Shown here: positions 43,610-52,677 of the stretch, in pieces
Layout of the letters: the number at the start of each line of letters is the position of its first letter
Position numbering within the stretch: the first letter of the stretch is position 1
Assembly (NCBI GenBank): GCA_029238785.1
Contig: JAQWFN010000095.1
Coordinates: 1-64,000 of the forward strand
Direction: 5' to 3'
Source: Flavobacteriales bacterium
Lineage (GTDB): Bacteria; Bacteroidota; Bacteroidia; Flavobacteriales_D; Sanyastnellaceae
Length of the DNA stretch: 64,000 nucleotides
Notes under the pieces: model-generated
Told to the model about the DNA's origin: nothing
The model's input: the letters and a program-made list of their open reading frames with translations, nothing else
The model's database searches: none
Made by a program: the position numbers and the translations under genes

Positions 43610-44908
43610 ATGGACAAGATTGCAATTCATTGGCACCGCCGAGACCTCAGACTAGAAGATAATGCTGCTTTATTTAAAGCCCTGAGTTCGGGTTTACAGG
43701 TTTTACCTGTTTTTATTTTTGACAAGCATATATTAGATCGGCTAGAGCATCCTAAAGACCAAAGGTTATTGTTCATACATCAGGAACTTCAATCACTAAA
43801 AAAGAAATTAAACGCTTTGGGCAGTGATTTATGGGTTCATTATGGAACACCACAAAGCGCCTTTGAAGCCTTGCTAAAGCATTACTCCATTGCTAAGGTC
43901 TTCACCAACAGGGATTATGAACCTTATGCGAAAGAGAGAGATGCTGCCATGCACCAATTCTTTCAGGATAAGCAGATTGAATTCATTGGAGCAAAAGACC
44001 ATGTCATTTTTGAAAAGTCTGAAGTAGTTAAAGACGACGGACTTCCTTACACCGTTTTCACCCCTTACAGTAAGAAGTGGAAAAGCCGTTTACACTCCTT
44101 TCCCATCGAAACTTACCCAAGCGAGAATCACCAGGATGCCTTTCTGAAATGTTCGAATTTTGATTTGCCTTCTTTAAAAAGTATGGGCTTTGAGGAGTTT
44201 GAAGAAGATTTCCCAGACAAAACTGTTGACAAAGCACTTTTGAGCAAATACAAAGATCAGCGAGATATTCCTGCTGTTCGAGGGACAAGCAGGTTAAGCG
44301 TTCACTTGCGATTTGGAACAGTGAGCATTCGATCTTTGGCACTTCAAGGAGCACAGCAGAGTGAGTCTTGGCTGAACGAGTTGATTTGGCGCGACTTCTA
44401 CCAAATGATCATTCACCACTTCCCTGAGAGCGTTGACCACGAATTCAAATCGAAGTATGCTGGTATTCCTTGGCGAAACAACGAGACCGAATTTAAAGCT
44501 TGGTGCGAAGGAAAAACAGGTTATCCACTAGTCGACGCCGGAATGCGTGAATTAAATAGAACGGGTTTCATGCACAACCGAGTGCGCATGGTTGTTGCTA
44601 GTTTTCTCACCAAGCACTTGCTCATCGATTGGCGCTGGGGCGAGCGTTACTTTGCTGAAAAACTCATTGATTTCGAATTGGCCAGCAATGTTGGCGGTTG
44701 GCAATGGGCTTCGGGCACTGGTTGCGACGCTGCGCCTTACTTTAGGGTTTTCAACCCAGAATCTCAATTAAAGAAATTCGACCAAGACTATAAATACGTG
44801 AAGCGGTGGGTACCTGAATTCGGTTCTCCCTCCTACCCCAAACCAATAGTAGAGCACAAGATGGCCCGCCAACGCGCCTTGGATACTTACAAAAGTCATT
44901 TGTCTTAG
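43610..44908 (+). CDS. Deoxyribodipyrimidine photolyase (cryptochrome/photolyase family)
   Basis: 432 residues from the ATG at 43610; the TTG at 43598 overlaps the promoter element. The enzyme repairs UV-induced cyclobutane pyrimidine dimers with light via FADH-. N-terminal alpha/beta antenna domain (IHWHRRDLRLEDNAAL), then the FAD-binding helical domain: ELIWRDFYQMIIHHFP (about 263), GYPLVDAGMREL (about 307), MHNRVRMVVASFLTKHLLID (about 325-344), and NVGGWQWASGTGCDAAPYFR (about 362-381). The tryptophans needed for electron transfer appear present in these blocks. Divergent from the fasciclin gene. Confidence 0.96.
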   Translation: MDKIAIHWHRRDLRLEDNAALFKALSSGLQVLPVFIFDKHILDRLEHPKDQRLLFIHQELQSLKKKLNALGSDLWVHYGTPQSAFEALLKHYSIAKVFTNRDYEPYAKERDAAMHQFFQDKQIEFIGAKDHVIFEKSEVVKDDGLPYTVFTPYSKKWKSRLHSFPIETYPSENHQDAFLKCSNFDLPSLKSMGFEEFEEDFPDKTVDKALLSKYKDQRDIPAVRGTSRLSVHLRFGTVSIRSLALQGAQQSESWLNELIWRDFYQMIIHHFPESVDHEFKSKYAGIPWRNNETEFKAWCEGKTGYPLVDAGMRELNRTGFMHNRVRMVVASFLTKHLLIDWRWGERYFAEKLIDFELASNVGGWQWASGTGCDAAPYFRVFNPESQLKKFDQDYKYVKRWVPEFGSPSYPKPIVEHKMARQRALDTYKSHLS

Positions 44909-44929
44909 CCCTTTCCTTAACTACCTTTG
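44899..44929 (+). promoter_or_regulatory. Complete Bacteroidota promoter (TTTG-N19-TACCTTTG)
   Basis: TTTG at 44899-44902, a 19-bp spacer and TACCTTTG at 44922-44929, ending 3 bases before the CoA-transferase ATG. It overlaps the end of the photolyase gene. This is the best consensus promoter in the window. Confidence 0.7.
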
Positions 44930-44932
44930 GGT

Positions 44933-46021
44933 ATGAATGCATCGTTTAGAAACCTAAAGGTCTTAGAACTGGCCAGTGTACTTGCTGGTCCTTCTGTTGG
45001 AATGTTCTTGCGCGAATTGGGAGCCCAAGTCACTAAAATAGAAGCACCAAAAGGAGACGTCACCCGAACATGGAAGTCTTCTGACGAGTGGCCTGGAAAA
45101 TCGGTTTCGGCTTATTACGCTTCTATTAATTTCGATAAAAAAGTTATTGTTCTAGACTTGAAAGATCCTCAGCAACGAGCACAATTAGATCCCTTAATTG
45201 CTGAAGCTGATATTCTCATTGAAAATTACAGGAGTGATAGTAGAGCACGATTAGGTCTTTCACCCGATCACATTTCTGCCCTAAATCCTTCCATCATACA
45301 CGCTCATCTCGGTGGTTTTGAATCAAATGAAGACCGTGTTGCTTACGACGTTGTTGTACAAGCCGAAACGGGTTTTATGTCGATGAACGGCGAAGCACAT
45401 GGTGGTCCGAACAAAATGCCCGTTGCACTCATGGACGTATTAGCTGCTCATCAATTGAAAGAAGGGATTCTCGCGGCCTTGTACCATCGGGCGCTTACAG
45501 GTGAAGGCGGCTATTTGTCGTGCAGCTTGGAGATGGCTGGAATTGTTTCTTTGGTGAACCAATCGGCCAACTACCTGAATCATGGAAAAATTGCCCAACG
45601 CATTGGTTCCTTGCACCCCAACATTGCTCCTTACGGCGAAACGTTTCCTTGTGCTGACGGAAAGGAGATTGTGCTTGCTATTGGCAGCCACACACAATTC
45701 AAGTCCCTTTGTTCTCTTCTGGGTGAAGCCGAATGGGCTTCAGACGAGCGTTTCTCCAACAATGCCGCTCGTTTGAAAAATCGAAAGGTGCTTCAAGATT
45801 TGCTTCGCGAAAAGTTCAAAGGCTTGGATTCGTTTTCATTTCTAAGCGAATGCGAAGCCGCAAACATTCCTGCCGGCGCCATTCGAAATGTTGGTGAAGT
45901 AATGGAATTAGAACAATCAAAAAACGCCGTTCTCATTGATGAAGAAGACGGAATCGAGTTGAAGCGAATAAAGAGTATTGCCTTTACCTACTCCCCTTTT
46001 GCTGGAAGTATCACTTCATAG
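44933..46021 (+). CDS. CaiB/BaiF family CoA-transferase
   Basis: 362 residues from the ATG at 44933 placed right after a consensus promoter; the codon at 44927 is TTG within it. The N-terminal motif LKVLELASVLAGPSVGMFLRELGAQVTKIE-type (about 7-38) and the predicted nucleophilic Asp in PVALMDVLAAHQ (about 166-168) are typical of class III CoA-transferases, which move CoA between carboxylic acids. The conserved second part (SLHPNIAPYGETFPCADG, about 222) is also visible. The acyl substrate cannot be told. The last 34 bases overlap the 3' end of the convergent lytic transglycosylase gene. Confidence 0.93.
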   Translation: MNASFRNLKVLELASVLAGPSVGMFLRELGAQVTKIEAPKGDVTRTWKSSDEWPGKSVSAYYASINFDKKVIVLDLKDPQQRAQLDPLIAEADILIENYRSDSRARLGLSPDHISALNPSIIHAHLGGFESNEDRVAYDVVVQAETGFMSMNGEAHGGPNKMPVALMDVLAAHQLKEGILAALYHRALTGEGGYLSCSLEMAGIVSLVNQSANYLNHGKIAQRIGSLHPNIAPYGETFPCADGKEIVLAIGSHTQFKSLCSLLGEAEWASDERFSNNAARLKNRKVLQDLLREKFKGLDSFSFLSECEAANIPAGAIRNVGEVMELEQSKNAVLIDEEDGIELKRIKSIAFTYSPFAGSITS

Positions 46022-46929
46022 CTTTTCCCTGCTTTATTGCTTAATGAACGGTCTCTCAACCAAGGGTTAAGCGACTTCAGCACATTGTAATTAGCATCGT
46101 TTTCTTTTGCCCAAACAGCCCAGTCGCCCACTGCAGAATCTACTGTGATGCTTCTTGTATTGTGCGGTGCATAGAGGTCTTTTGGACGAACAACAAAACC
46201 GTACTCTTCACTGTTATTGAGGATTTCTTTAACAGCTAAGATTCTATAAACGTATCGACCAGTTTCTTCATTCAGCAACAAATCCCAGTATTCTTCAACT
46301 TGTTGTCTGTTCAATTGCTTGTTCACACCACCAACACCCATGTTGTAAGATGCAGCAACTAATGCCCAATCGTTAAAATTGTTGTAACTCTCTTTTAGGT
46401 AGGCACAGGCGGCTCTCGTGGCTTTTTCTAGGTGGTATCTTTCATCCACCTCGTCGTTGATTTCTAAACCGTAGTTCTCAGCAGTCTTCGGCATAAATTG
46501 CCAAAATCCTCTAGCGCCTGCCGGAGAAACCGCATCTGTTAATCCGCTTTCAACAAGGGCTAGATATTTGAAATCTTCAGGAACGCCTTCTTCTTTAAGA
46601 ATCTTCTCGATGGCTGGAAACCAGCGATTTGCTCTTTTAAATGCCAAGAAGGTATTGCTGTGCCAGTAGGTATTCACCAAAAGTTCGCGATCTAACTTTT
46701 CTCGAACGCCAAAACGGTCTAAGGGCACGGCCTCTCCGCAGAAATCCACCTCGCTTGGTGTAGGTAGCGAGAACACTTTGTAATTTTCCGTTACATGATC
46801 TTTATAGCTTTCATCAATGATGGCGCTTTTGTCGTGTTCATCCCCTGCGGTAAAGCTAAAAAACTGAATAGCCAAAATGCCAATAAACAAGATGGAAGCC
46901 GACGAAATGAGGGTGAACTTTTTAGACAT
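45988..46929 (-). CDS. Lytic transglycosylase domain protein (SLT/MltD-type)
   Basis: 313 residues. A signal anchor (about 7-28), then an SLT domain: catalytic Glu127 in KYLALVESGL, ARGFWQFMP (about 139), AENYGLEI and VAASYNMGVGG (about 193), followed by a C-terminal stretch with one LysM-like segment (about 260-310). The enzyme cleaves the MurNAc-GlcNAc bond to give anhydro-ends. It is 14 bp downstream of the WecA-type gene and codirectional, making it the last gene of the exopolysaccharide operon, where it could open the wall for the export machinery. This link is inference from position. Confidence 0.92.
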   Translation of the reverse strand: MSKKFTLISSASILFIGILAIQFFSFTAGDEHDKSAIIDESYKDHVTENYKVFSLPTPSEVDFCGEAVPLDRFGVREKLDRELLVNTYWHSNTFLAFKRANRWFPAIEKILKEEGVPEDFKYLALVESGLTDAVSPAGARGFWQFMPKTAENYGLEINDEVDERYHLEKATRAACAYLKESYNNFNDWALVAASYNMGVGGVNKQLNRQQVEEYWDLLLNEETGRYVYRILAVKEILNNSEEYGFVVRPKDLYAPHNTRSITVDSAVGDWAVWAKENDANYNVLKSLNPWLRDRSLSNKAGKSYEVILPAKGE

Positions 46930-46943
46930 GGTCTGGGGTGGAA

Positions 46944-47990
46944 TTAATAAGTGTAACGTTGCTGTTTTAAGTTTTTACGCGAAATCGCATATAAAGTGAC
47001 GAAAACAATCATCTCATATACAACGATAGAAAGGTAGAAATAGTTTTCATGAGACTTGATAAGGAAGAAGATTATTATCGAGTGCAGCAATGTTAATAAG
47101 CTATAAATGAGTGCGATTTGACCGTCTTTCAAGCCTAAGTACGAAAGGTTGTGTGTGCTATGATCTCTCCCTCCTACCATTGGCGATTGGCCCGCACGGA
47201 GTCGGTTTATCGTTACTAAAGTGGTATCGCAAATCGGTAGCAAGAACAAGAGCACGAGTATGCTCAAACTTTGAAATGGGCTTATGCCTAGGATGTGAAT
47301 GTTTAGAGGTCCGGCACAGGCCAAAGCTGCAAGAAGCACTCCAAGCAATTGACTCCCTGAATCTCCCATGTAGAGTTTCGCGGTTTTCCAATTCAAGAAG
47401 AGAAAACCAAGTACTCCAGCAGCCATGCACAGCGCAATGAGTGAAAGGAAGACCAAGTTCAACTGAATAAAAACAGCACTCAAGCCAAGGAAAATACCGA
47501 AGCTTACTCCACCAGACACACCGTCCATATTATCGAGCATGTTAATGGAGTTCATCATGCCTACAATCCAGAACAGGCTGAAGAGGTAGTTCATCCATTC
47601 TGCAGCGAATAAGCGGGCATAAAAGCCACCTGCAATGAGCAGCAGCGCGCAGGTTATTTGAACAAACAATTTGAAGTAAGGTCGTGTATTAAAGGCATCA
47701 TCAGCCAAGCCCATAAAAAATGCCATCATGGCAGCAGCGCAGAGAAAAAGCAGAGGCATACCAATACTTGAATTGATAAAGAGTCCGAAAATCACTGCAA
47801 ACAAAAAACTGAAAAAGAAGCCTATTCCGCCAATGGTGGGTTTTGATTGAGCGCTCCAACGGACTTCAATTTTTGCTTTTTGGTCTTTCGTCCCCATTGT
47901 TCTCAAGAAGCGCAGAAGAATTAAGTTTAAACCAAATGAAGCGCCCATCACCAGTACCAGCAGAAGTGATATAACCAAGACTTGGTTCAT
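46944..47990 (-). CDS. MraY/WecA-family undecaprenyl-phosphate sugar-1-phosphate transferase
   Basis: 348 residues, about 10-11 transmembrane helices. Family motifs: the DDAFNTRPYFK segment (about 97-107), NMLDNMDGVSGG (about 150-161), FLFLNWKTAKLYMGDSGSQ (about 195-213) and the cytosolic GGRDHSTHNL loop (about 273). Such enzymes load GlcNAc-1-P or similar sugar phosphate onto undecaprenyl phosphate to start polysaccharide assembly. The start overlaps the stop of the upstream rfbC gene in an ATGA, indicating coupling. Within this operon it is the likely initiating transferase. Confidence 0.93.
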   Translation of the reverse strand: MNQVLVISLLLVLVMGASFGLNLILLRFLRTMGTKDQKAKIEVRWSAQSKPTIGGIGFFFSFLFAVIFGLFINSSIGMPLLFLCAAAMMAFFMGLADDAFNTRPYFKLFVQITCALLLIAGGFYARLFAAEWMNYLFSLFWIVGMMNSINMLDNMDGVSGGVSFGIFLGLSAVFIQLNLVFLSLIALCMAAGVLGFLFLNWKTAKLYMGDSGSQLLGVLLAALACAGPLNIHILGISPFQSLSILVLLFLLPICDTTLVTINRLRAGQSPMVGGRDHSTHNLSYLGLKDGQIALIYSLLTLLHSIIIFFLIKSHENYFYLSIVVYEMIVFVTLYAISRKNLKQQRYTY

Positions 47991-48541
47991 TTGAAGGGCG
48001 AATCAAAATCTTTAAACAAAGGAGCATTTTGGTCCTTAAGAGAAAGCAGTGCTTCTTGAGCATCTTCGAGCCAATTGATGCCTAAGAAATCATCATCCCA
48101 CCTCAAAGAACGTTCATGTTCAGCGCTGTAATATTCTGAGCATTTGTAGGTAAAAACGGTCTCGTCTTCAAAACTCAAAAAACCATGCGCAAAGCCTTCA
48201 GGTATAAAAAACTGTCGTTTATTCTCTGCACTCAAAATAACAGAAAAGTGCCTGCCAAAAGTTGGACTCTCTGTTCTTAAATCAACAGCTACATCCAAGG
48301 CAGAACCTCTCGAAACCCTAACCAATTTGGCCTGTGCTTTGGGAGGAACTTGAAAGTGCAATCCTCGAAGCACCATGGCTTTTGAAACCGACTCATTGTC
48401 TTGTACAAATTGCACGTCCACTCCACTCAATTCTTGGAATTGATCTTGACGAAACGATTCCATAAAAGTGCCCCTATCATCGCTAAATATGGAAGGTTCA
48501 ATGATGAGAAGTCCTTCAATAGGTAAACTGCTGATTTTCAT
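47987..48541 (-). CDS. rfbC: dTDP-4-dehydrorhamnose 3,5-epimerase
   Basis: 184 residues from the ATG at 48541, chosen because it forms an ATGA overlap with the Wzc stop; another ATG at 48553 is possible. It epimerises dTDP-4-keto-6-deoxyglucose for rhamnose synthesis. The RmlC fingerprint is clear: IFSDDRGTFMES (about 18-29), VQDNESVSKAMVLRGLHFQ (about 46-64, catalytic His in RGLHF), VDLRTESPTFG (about 88-98) and IPEGFAHGFLSFEDE (about 112-126). The other rml genes are not in the window. Position implies rhamnose or a relative in the exported polysaccharide. Confidence 0.95.
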   Translation of the reverse strand: MKISSLPIEGLLIIEPSIFSDDRGTFMESFRQDQFQELSGVDVQFVQDNESVSKAMVLRGLHFQVPPKAQAKLVRVSRGSALDVAVDLRTESPTFGRHFSVILSAENKRQFFIPEGFAHGFLSFEDETVFTYKCSEYYSAEHERSLRWDDDFLGINWLEDAQEALLSLKDQNAPLFKDFDSPFK

Positions 48542-50952
48542 TTTTTGAACCATTTTTTAAAGACGGATACTTTCTTTTTTGAGGCTTCGTCGTAATAACC
48601 GCTTCCGTATCCATATCCGTAAGAGTAGCCGTAACCGTAGTTGTAGCCGTATCGACTCCGTTCGAGATCAATTCCGTTGAGGACGACAGAAAGCGATTTA
48701 ATGCCGTTTTCGTTGATGAGTCGATCGACATTTTGAACGAAGTGTTTTTTCGAATAATCGGCCCTAAAGATGTAAAGCGGGTAATCTGCTTTTTGAATGA
48801 GTGTAACGCCATCAGTAACCAAACCAACAGGAGGAGTGTCGATCACCACCATATCGTATTCGAGTTTCAACTCTTCAATAATTTGACCCATGCGTTCGCT
48901 AATGATTAACTCACTGGGGTTTGGGGGAATTGGTCCGGCAGTAATAAAATCCAAGCCTTCTTGATCACTATGGCGAATGGCCTCTTTGATTGTTGATTTC
49001 CCAATGAGTACCGTACTCATTCCGTAGTTGTTATCAACGCCAAACCCCTTGTTGATTTTAGGTCGTCGCATGTCTAAATCGAGCAAAATCACCTTTTTTC
49101 CGGAGTAGGCGACAATACCTGCCAAGTTGATAGCTATCAAGGTTTTCCCTTCGCCCGAGATGGTTGAAGTAACGGCAGCTACTTTGGGTCCTTCAGAGTT
49201 ATCGATGAAGCGAAGATTCGTTCTAATGTTTCTGAAAGCTTCAGCGAAAAGCGAACGTGGTTTTCCATTCACCAAAAGCATGCTCACTGGAATCGTTTCT
49301 TTGTACATCGGCACTACTCCTAAGGTGGAAATGGTGGAGTTTGAAAGCCTGTTGATTTCGTTGAGCGATGAAATCTGGTTGTGCAACAAGTATTTGATGG
49401 TGATGATAAGGAAGCCAATAATTAGTCCGGCCAAAACAAAGCCAAAAGCAACCGTATTTTTCTTAGGATAAATGGCTTGAAAAGGCACCCTTGCATCTTC
49501 TAGAATTTGGTTTTGTGTTACAAAGCCTTCTTTAGAAATTTGGTATTCAATACGTTTTTCGAGGAGCATGGTGTAATACTTCTCGTTGATGGTAAACAAG
49601 CGATTGAGTCGGGCATATTCTAGCTCTTTCGAAGGCAGATCGAAATAAACATTCTCGACTTCAGCCAGTTTCTCGGTCACATCTGCTGCTTCAGCACTGA
49701 TCTTTTCGCGAATAGACACAATGGTTTGAAGAATCAAGTTCTTTTGAATGCCTATTTGATATTCTAAGGACTCTACAATATTGTTGTCTTCGGTAACTGT
49801 AAAAAGTGCCTCTTCTCTCCGAATGTGCAAGGCGTTTAAATTATCGAGCAAGCGGGTAAGGCTTTTTTCATATTTGCTTCCAGCCACCAGAGGAACAATA
49901 TTAAACACCGAAACATTTTCTAAAGGCTGGGCAGATAGTTGTTCCACTTCATTAAGCAAACGGTTCTCCACTTCGAGTTCAATGAGTCTATTTTCTAGGT
50001 CGTTCAAACGATCTAAATACACGCCCGAGATTTTACTGAGGTCGCTAATCTTATTTTCCTGCTTGTAGTTATTTAGAACAATCTCTGAGCTTTTTAGTCG
50101 GTCGAAAACAGTATCAATTTGATTGTCGATGAACGAAAGGATCTTATCGTCTGAACGCTGTTTCTTTTCCAGGTCGAAGCGAATAAACTCATTGGAGATA
50201 GCAGAAACGATATCTCTGGCGATGTAAGGATTGTTGTCTTTTACCGAGATTTGAATGGTTTTCGCCGTGTTGTTCAGTATGCGCACATCCATGCTTTTCG
50301 AAAAGCGGGCTACGAGCTTATTGACGTTATTGAGTTTAAAGAAGAGCGAATATTCTTCAGAAAGGGACTCGAGTTCCTCTTCATTAATCACCACCATTTT
50401 AAACTTGAGCCAAGGCAGATCTACCGTTTCTCCTGGACGAATGTTCTCATAACTTTCACTTCCCAAGCTTAGTTTGAACTGACCCTGAGCATAGTTCACG
50501 AAAACAGGTGTTTCCTCAATGCTTCCTGTTTTACGTTCGATAATTTCTACCCTGTATGGCGACAACAGGTAGTGTTCGTTCGTAAGGATTTCACCAATGG
50601 CGTAGTAACCAATTTCTAAAGGAAGGTTTGAAAGACTTTGTTTGATGAGAAGTTTAGAGCGAATCAATTCCACTTTCGCTTCGAGACTACTTTCTTCATT
50701 AAACAAAGGATTGACGTTCAGTACTTTGTTCGCCGCGTCATTGGCTTCCAATTGCAAAATCGATTTAGCTTGATACACTTGAGGGGTATAATTCAAGTAT
50801 AGTTTTGCTGAAACAATTGAAATCATAAGCACCCCAAAAACCCAAATGAGGGATTTTTTAGTGAGATGAATAAAAAGACCTAAATCAAACTCTTGTGAAA
50901 AGCTTGTTAAACGCTCTTTGTATTCTTCAAAGTTGGGGTTATCTTGAATCAT
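48538..50952 (-). CDS. Wzc-type polysaccharide co-polymerase/tyrosine autokinase
   Basis: 804 residues. N-terminal Wzz domain between two transmembrane helices (about 30-52 and 510-530) with a long coiled-coil periplasmic part (about 260-480), then a cytosolic BY-kinase domain: Walker A SGEGKTLIAIN (about 609-619), Walker A' LLDLDMRRPK (about 637-646), Walker B MVVIDTPPVG (about 716-725). The C-terminal tail is a Tyr cluster of about ten alternating Tyr/Gly residues (about 770-790) for autophosphorylation. It controls chain length and export of the polysaccharide with the Wza-type protein encoded just upstream (start and stop overlap by one base). Confidence 0.96.
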   Translation of the reverse strand: MIQDNPNFEEYKERLTSFSQEFDLGLFIHLTKKSLIWVFGVLMISIVSAKLYLNYTPQVYQAKSILQLEANDAANKVLNVNPLFNEESSLEAKVELIRSKLLIKQSLSNLPLEIGYYAIGEILTNEHYLLSPYRVEIIERKTGSIEETPVFVNYAQGQFKLSLGSESYENIRPGETVDLPWLKFKMVVINEEELESLSEEYSLFFKLNNVNKLVARFSKSMDVRILNNTAKTIQISVKDNNPYIARDIVSAISNEFIRFDLEKKQRSDDKILSFIDNQIDTVFDRLKSSEIVLNNYKQENKISDLSKISGVYLDRLNDLENRLIELEVENRLLNEVEQLSAQPLENVSVFNIVPLVAGSKYEKSLTRLLDNLNALHIRREEALFTVTEDNNIVESLEYQIGIQKNLILQTIVSIREKISAEAADVTEKLAEVENVYFDLPSKELEYARLNRLFTINEKYYTMLLEKRIEYQISKEGFVTQNQILEDARVPFQAIYPKKNTVAFGFVLAGLIIGFLIITIKYLLHNQISSLNEINRLSNSTISTLGVVPMYKETIPVSMLLVNGKPRSLFAEAFRNIRTNLRFIDNSEGPKVAAVTSTISGEGKTLIAINLAGIVAYSGKKVILLDLDMRRPKINKGFGVDNNYGMSTVLIGKSTIKEAIRHSDQEGLDFITAGPIPPNPSELIISERMGQIIEELKLEYDMVVIDTPPVGLVTDGVTLIQKADYPLYIFRADYSKKHFVQNVDRLINENGIKSLSVVLNGIDLERSRYGYNYGYGYSYGYGYGSGYYDEASKKKVSVFKKWFKK

Positions 50953-51713
50953 TAGAGGTTAGATCTAAAGATAGCGAAGATGAGCGCAAGGCTTGAAACA
51001 ATAGACACTACCGGTGTTATATCTCTGAGGATTTCTCGTGCAATTTCTGGAACCGGTTCAACATAGATCACGTCATTGGCTTGAACAATCATGTTCGCAT
51101 ACTTGATCCCTTCTATGGTGCTTAAGTCGAGAAGAAAAACTTCATAGGGCCTATCGTCATATCTTCTAATCAGCTTTATCTTGCTTGCGTTACCTCTTTC
51201 GGCAACACCTCCTGCCATTGCTACCACTTCAATGAGCGTCATGTTTTGGTTTTGAAGCGGCACAACTACAGCATTCCCTCCATTTCCGTTAAATACGATT
51301 GCTCTATTGTTGATGATCTCTATAATCGCATAAGGGCGTTTATAATACTCTGAGTAGAGGCTTTCCAGGTAAATTTGTGCTTCTTGAATATTCATCCCTG
51401 CGAGTTTTACCATTCCCACTTCTGGAAGTTCTATCAAGCCATCTGGTTGCACGGTATAGGTAAAGCTTGGAAGAATAGCCCTGTTCTGACCTTGTTGATC
51501 AACACCTGCAGTCATCTCAATTAATCGTGCTCCTTCGTTCGAGAACAATCGAAACAAGATTTCATCGTTAGGAGAAATAAGAAAATTGGTGGTTGTTGTA
51601 TCTGATAGGGTATCGAACTCATAATCTTGGTCTGTCTTGAACATCACGTTTTTGTTAATTGTGCAGCTCGACAGAAGGAGGCAAAAAAGGATAAAATAAA
51701 GTCCGTACTTCAT
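50952..51713 (-). CDS. Wza-type outer-membrane polysaccharide export lipoprotein
   Basis: 253 residues from the ATG at 51713, which starts a lipoprotein signal (MKYGLYFILFCLLLSSC, Cys17). The poly-export domain and SLBB-like domains are visible: NDEILFRLFSNEG (about 50), YTVQPDGLIELPEVGMVKLA (about 88-107), AGMNIQEAQIYLE, and NMTLIEVVAMAGG (about 160) with NDVIYVEP near the end (about 220-227). A C-terminal transmembrane-like helix follows (about 231-249). It forms the export channel at the outer membrane. It is first in the operon with Wzc, RfbC, the sugar-phosphate transferase and the transglycosylase. Confidence 0.94.
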   Translation of the reverse strand: MKYGLYFILFCLLLSSCTINKNVMFKTDQDYEFDTLSDTTTTNFLISPNDEILFRLFSNEGARLIEMTAGVDQQGQNRAILPSFTYTVQPDGLIELPEVGMVKLAGMNIQEAQIYLESLYSEYYKRPYAIIEIINNRAIVFNGNGGNAVVVPLQNQNMTLIEVVAMAGGVAERGNASKIKLIRRYDDRPYEVFLLDLSTIEGIKYANMIVQANDVIYVEPVPEIAREILRDITPVVSIVSSLALIFAIFRSNL

Positions 51714-51783
51714 GAAAATAGGTTTCGTATTGAACAAAAATAACAATTCACAAGTGTATTCCTCTTGATAGGTGGTCATTCCT

Positions 51784-51791
51784 TACTTTTG
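51784..51791 (+). promoter_or_regulatory. TAnnTTTG -7 element for the CoA-binding protein operon
   Basis: TACTTTTG ends 4 bases before the ATG at 51796; the nearest TTG upstream is only 16 bp away. Confidence 0.45.
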
Positions 51792-51795
51792 TTTT

Positions 51796-52155
51796 ATGAA
51801 ACGAACGCTGATCATTGGTGCGAGTAGTAACCCAACGCGTTATAGCTACATGGCTACAGTGCGCTTAAAAGCCAAGCACCATGAGGTATTCCCGATGGGG
51901 ATTCGCCAAGGAGAAATCCAGGGGGAACCGATCATCACAGAGCAACTGGCTTTAGAAGACATTGATACGGTAAGCCTTTATGTTGGTCCGAAAAACCAAG
52001 GACCTTGGATCGATTACATTATTGGTCTTTCTCCCAAGCGGGTTATTTTCAACCCCGGCACCGAGGACCTTGATTCTATTCGAAAAGTTCAAAATGCGGG
52101 AATAAAAGCCGAAATTGCTTGTACGTTGGTAATGCTATCAGCGGGAACTTACTGA
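51796..52155 (+). CDS. CoA-binding (YccU-like) protein
   Basis: 119 residues from the ATG at 51796, following a TACTTTTG element. It is a single Rossmann-fold CoA-binding domain: LIIGASSNPTRYSYMATVRL (about 4-23), the middle EVFPMGIRQGEIQGEPII (about 31), SLYVGPKNQG and the C-terminal IFNPGTEDLDS (about 86) and AEIACTLVML. Family members bind CoA; the reaction is unknown. Plus-strand unit with the GNAT and MltG genes, 3 bp before the former. Confidence 0.92.
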   Translation: MKRTLIIGASSNPTRYSYMATVRLKAKHHEVFPMGIRQGEIQGEPIITEQLALEDIDTVSLYVGPKNQGPWIDYIIGLSPKRVIFNPGTEDLDSIRKVQNAGIKAEIACTLVMLSAGTY

Positions 52156-52158
52156 AAA

Positions 52159-52677
52159 ATGAAACTACAAGGAGAACAATGCTTTTTGAGAGCTTTAGAG
52201 CCTCATGATGTCGAACATCTTTTCCAATGGGAAAACCAAACCGAGCACTGGTTGGTTTCTGGTACTAAGGCGCCTTTCAGCAAGCATCAACTGCAACAGT
52301 ATTTAAAGAATACACGAGACATCTATGCAGACCGTCAGCTTCGACTCATGATTTGCACGGATGCCCAGCCCCTTGGGTGCATTGACCTCTTCGATTTTGA
52401 GCCTGAACATCGAAGAGCTGGGATTGGAATTTTGATTGGAGAGGATGAAGAGCGAGGTAAAGGAATTGCAAAATGTGCTTTGAACTTGTTAATTGAGTAT
52501 TCATTTGAAATTCTTTCACTTCATCAGCTCTATGCCAATGTTCCTGCGAACAACACTCCCAGCCATAAACTTTTCCAAGGTCTCGGGTTCGAGCATGTAG
52601 GAACGCGCAAAGATTGGTTGCTCGACGGAAAAAAATGGCGCGATGAATGGATGTATCAACTGATTGATAGGAAATGA
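52159..52677 (+). CDS. GNAT family N-acetyltransferase (RimJ/RimL-like)
   Basis: 172 residues, complete GNAT fold: N-terminal LRALEPHDVEHLFQWEN (about 9-25), acetyl-CoA-binding loop GIGILIGEDEERGKGIAKCA-like (about 92-111) and the C-terminal HQLYANVPANNTPSHKLFQG (about 122-143). Most similar to RimJ/L and spermidine acetyltransferase-type enzymes; the acceptor amine is unknown. The stop overlaps the start of mltG by 4 bases (ATGA). Confidence 0.92.
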   Translation: MKLQGEQCFLRALEPHDVEHLFQWENQTEHWLVSGTKAPFSKHQLQQYLKNTRDIYADRQLRLMICTDAQPLGCIDLFDFEPEHRRAGIGILIGEDEERGKGIAKCALNLLIEYSFEILSLHQLYANVPANNTPSHKLFQGLGFEHVGTRKDWLLDGKKWRDEWMYQLIDRK

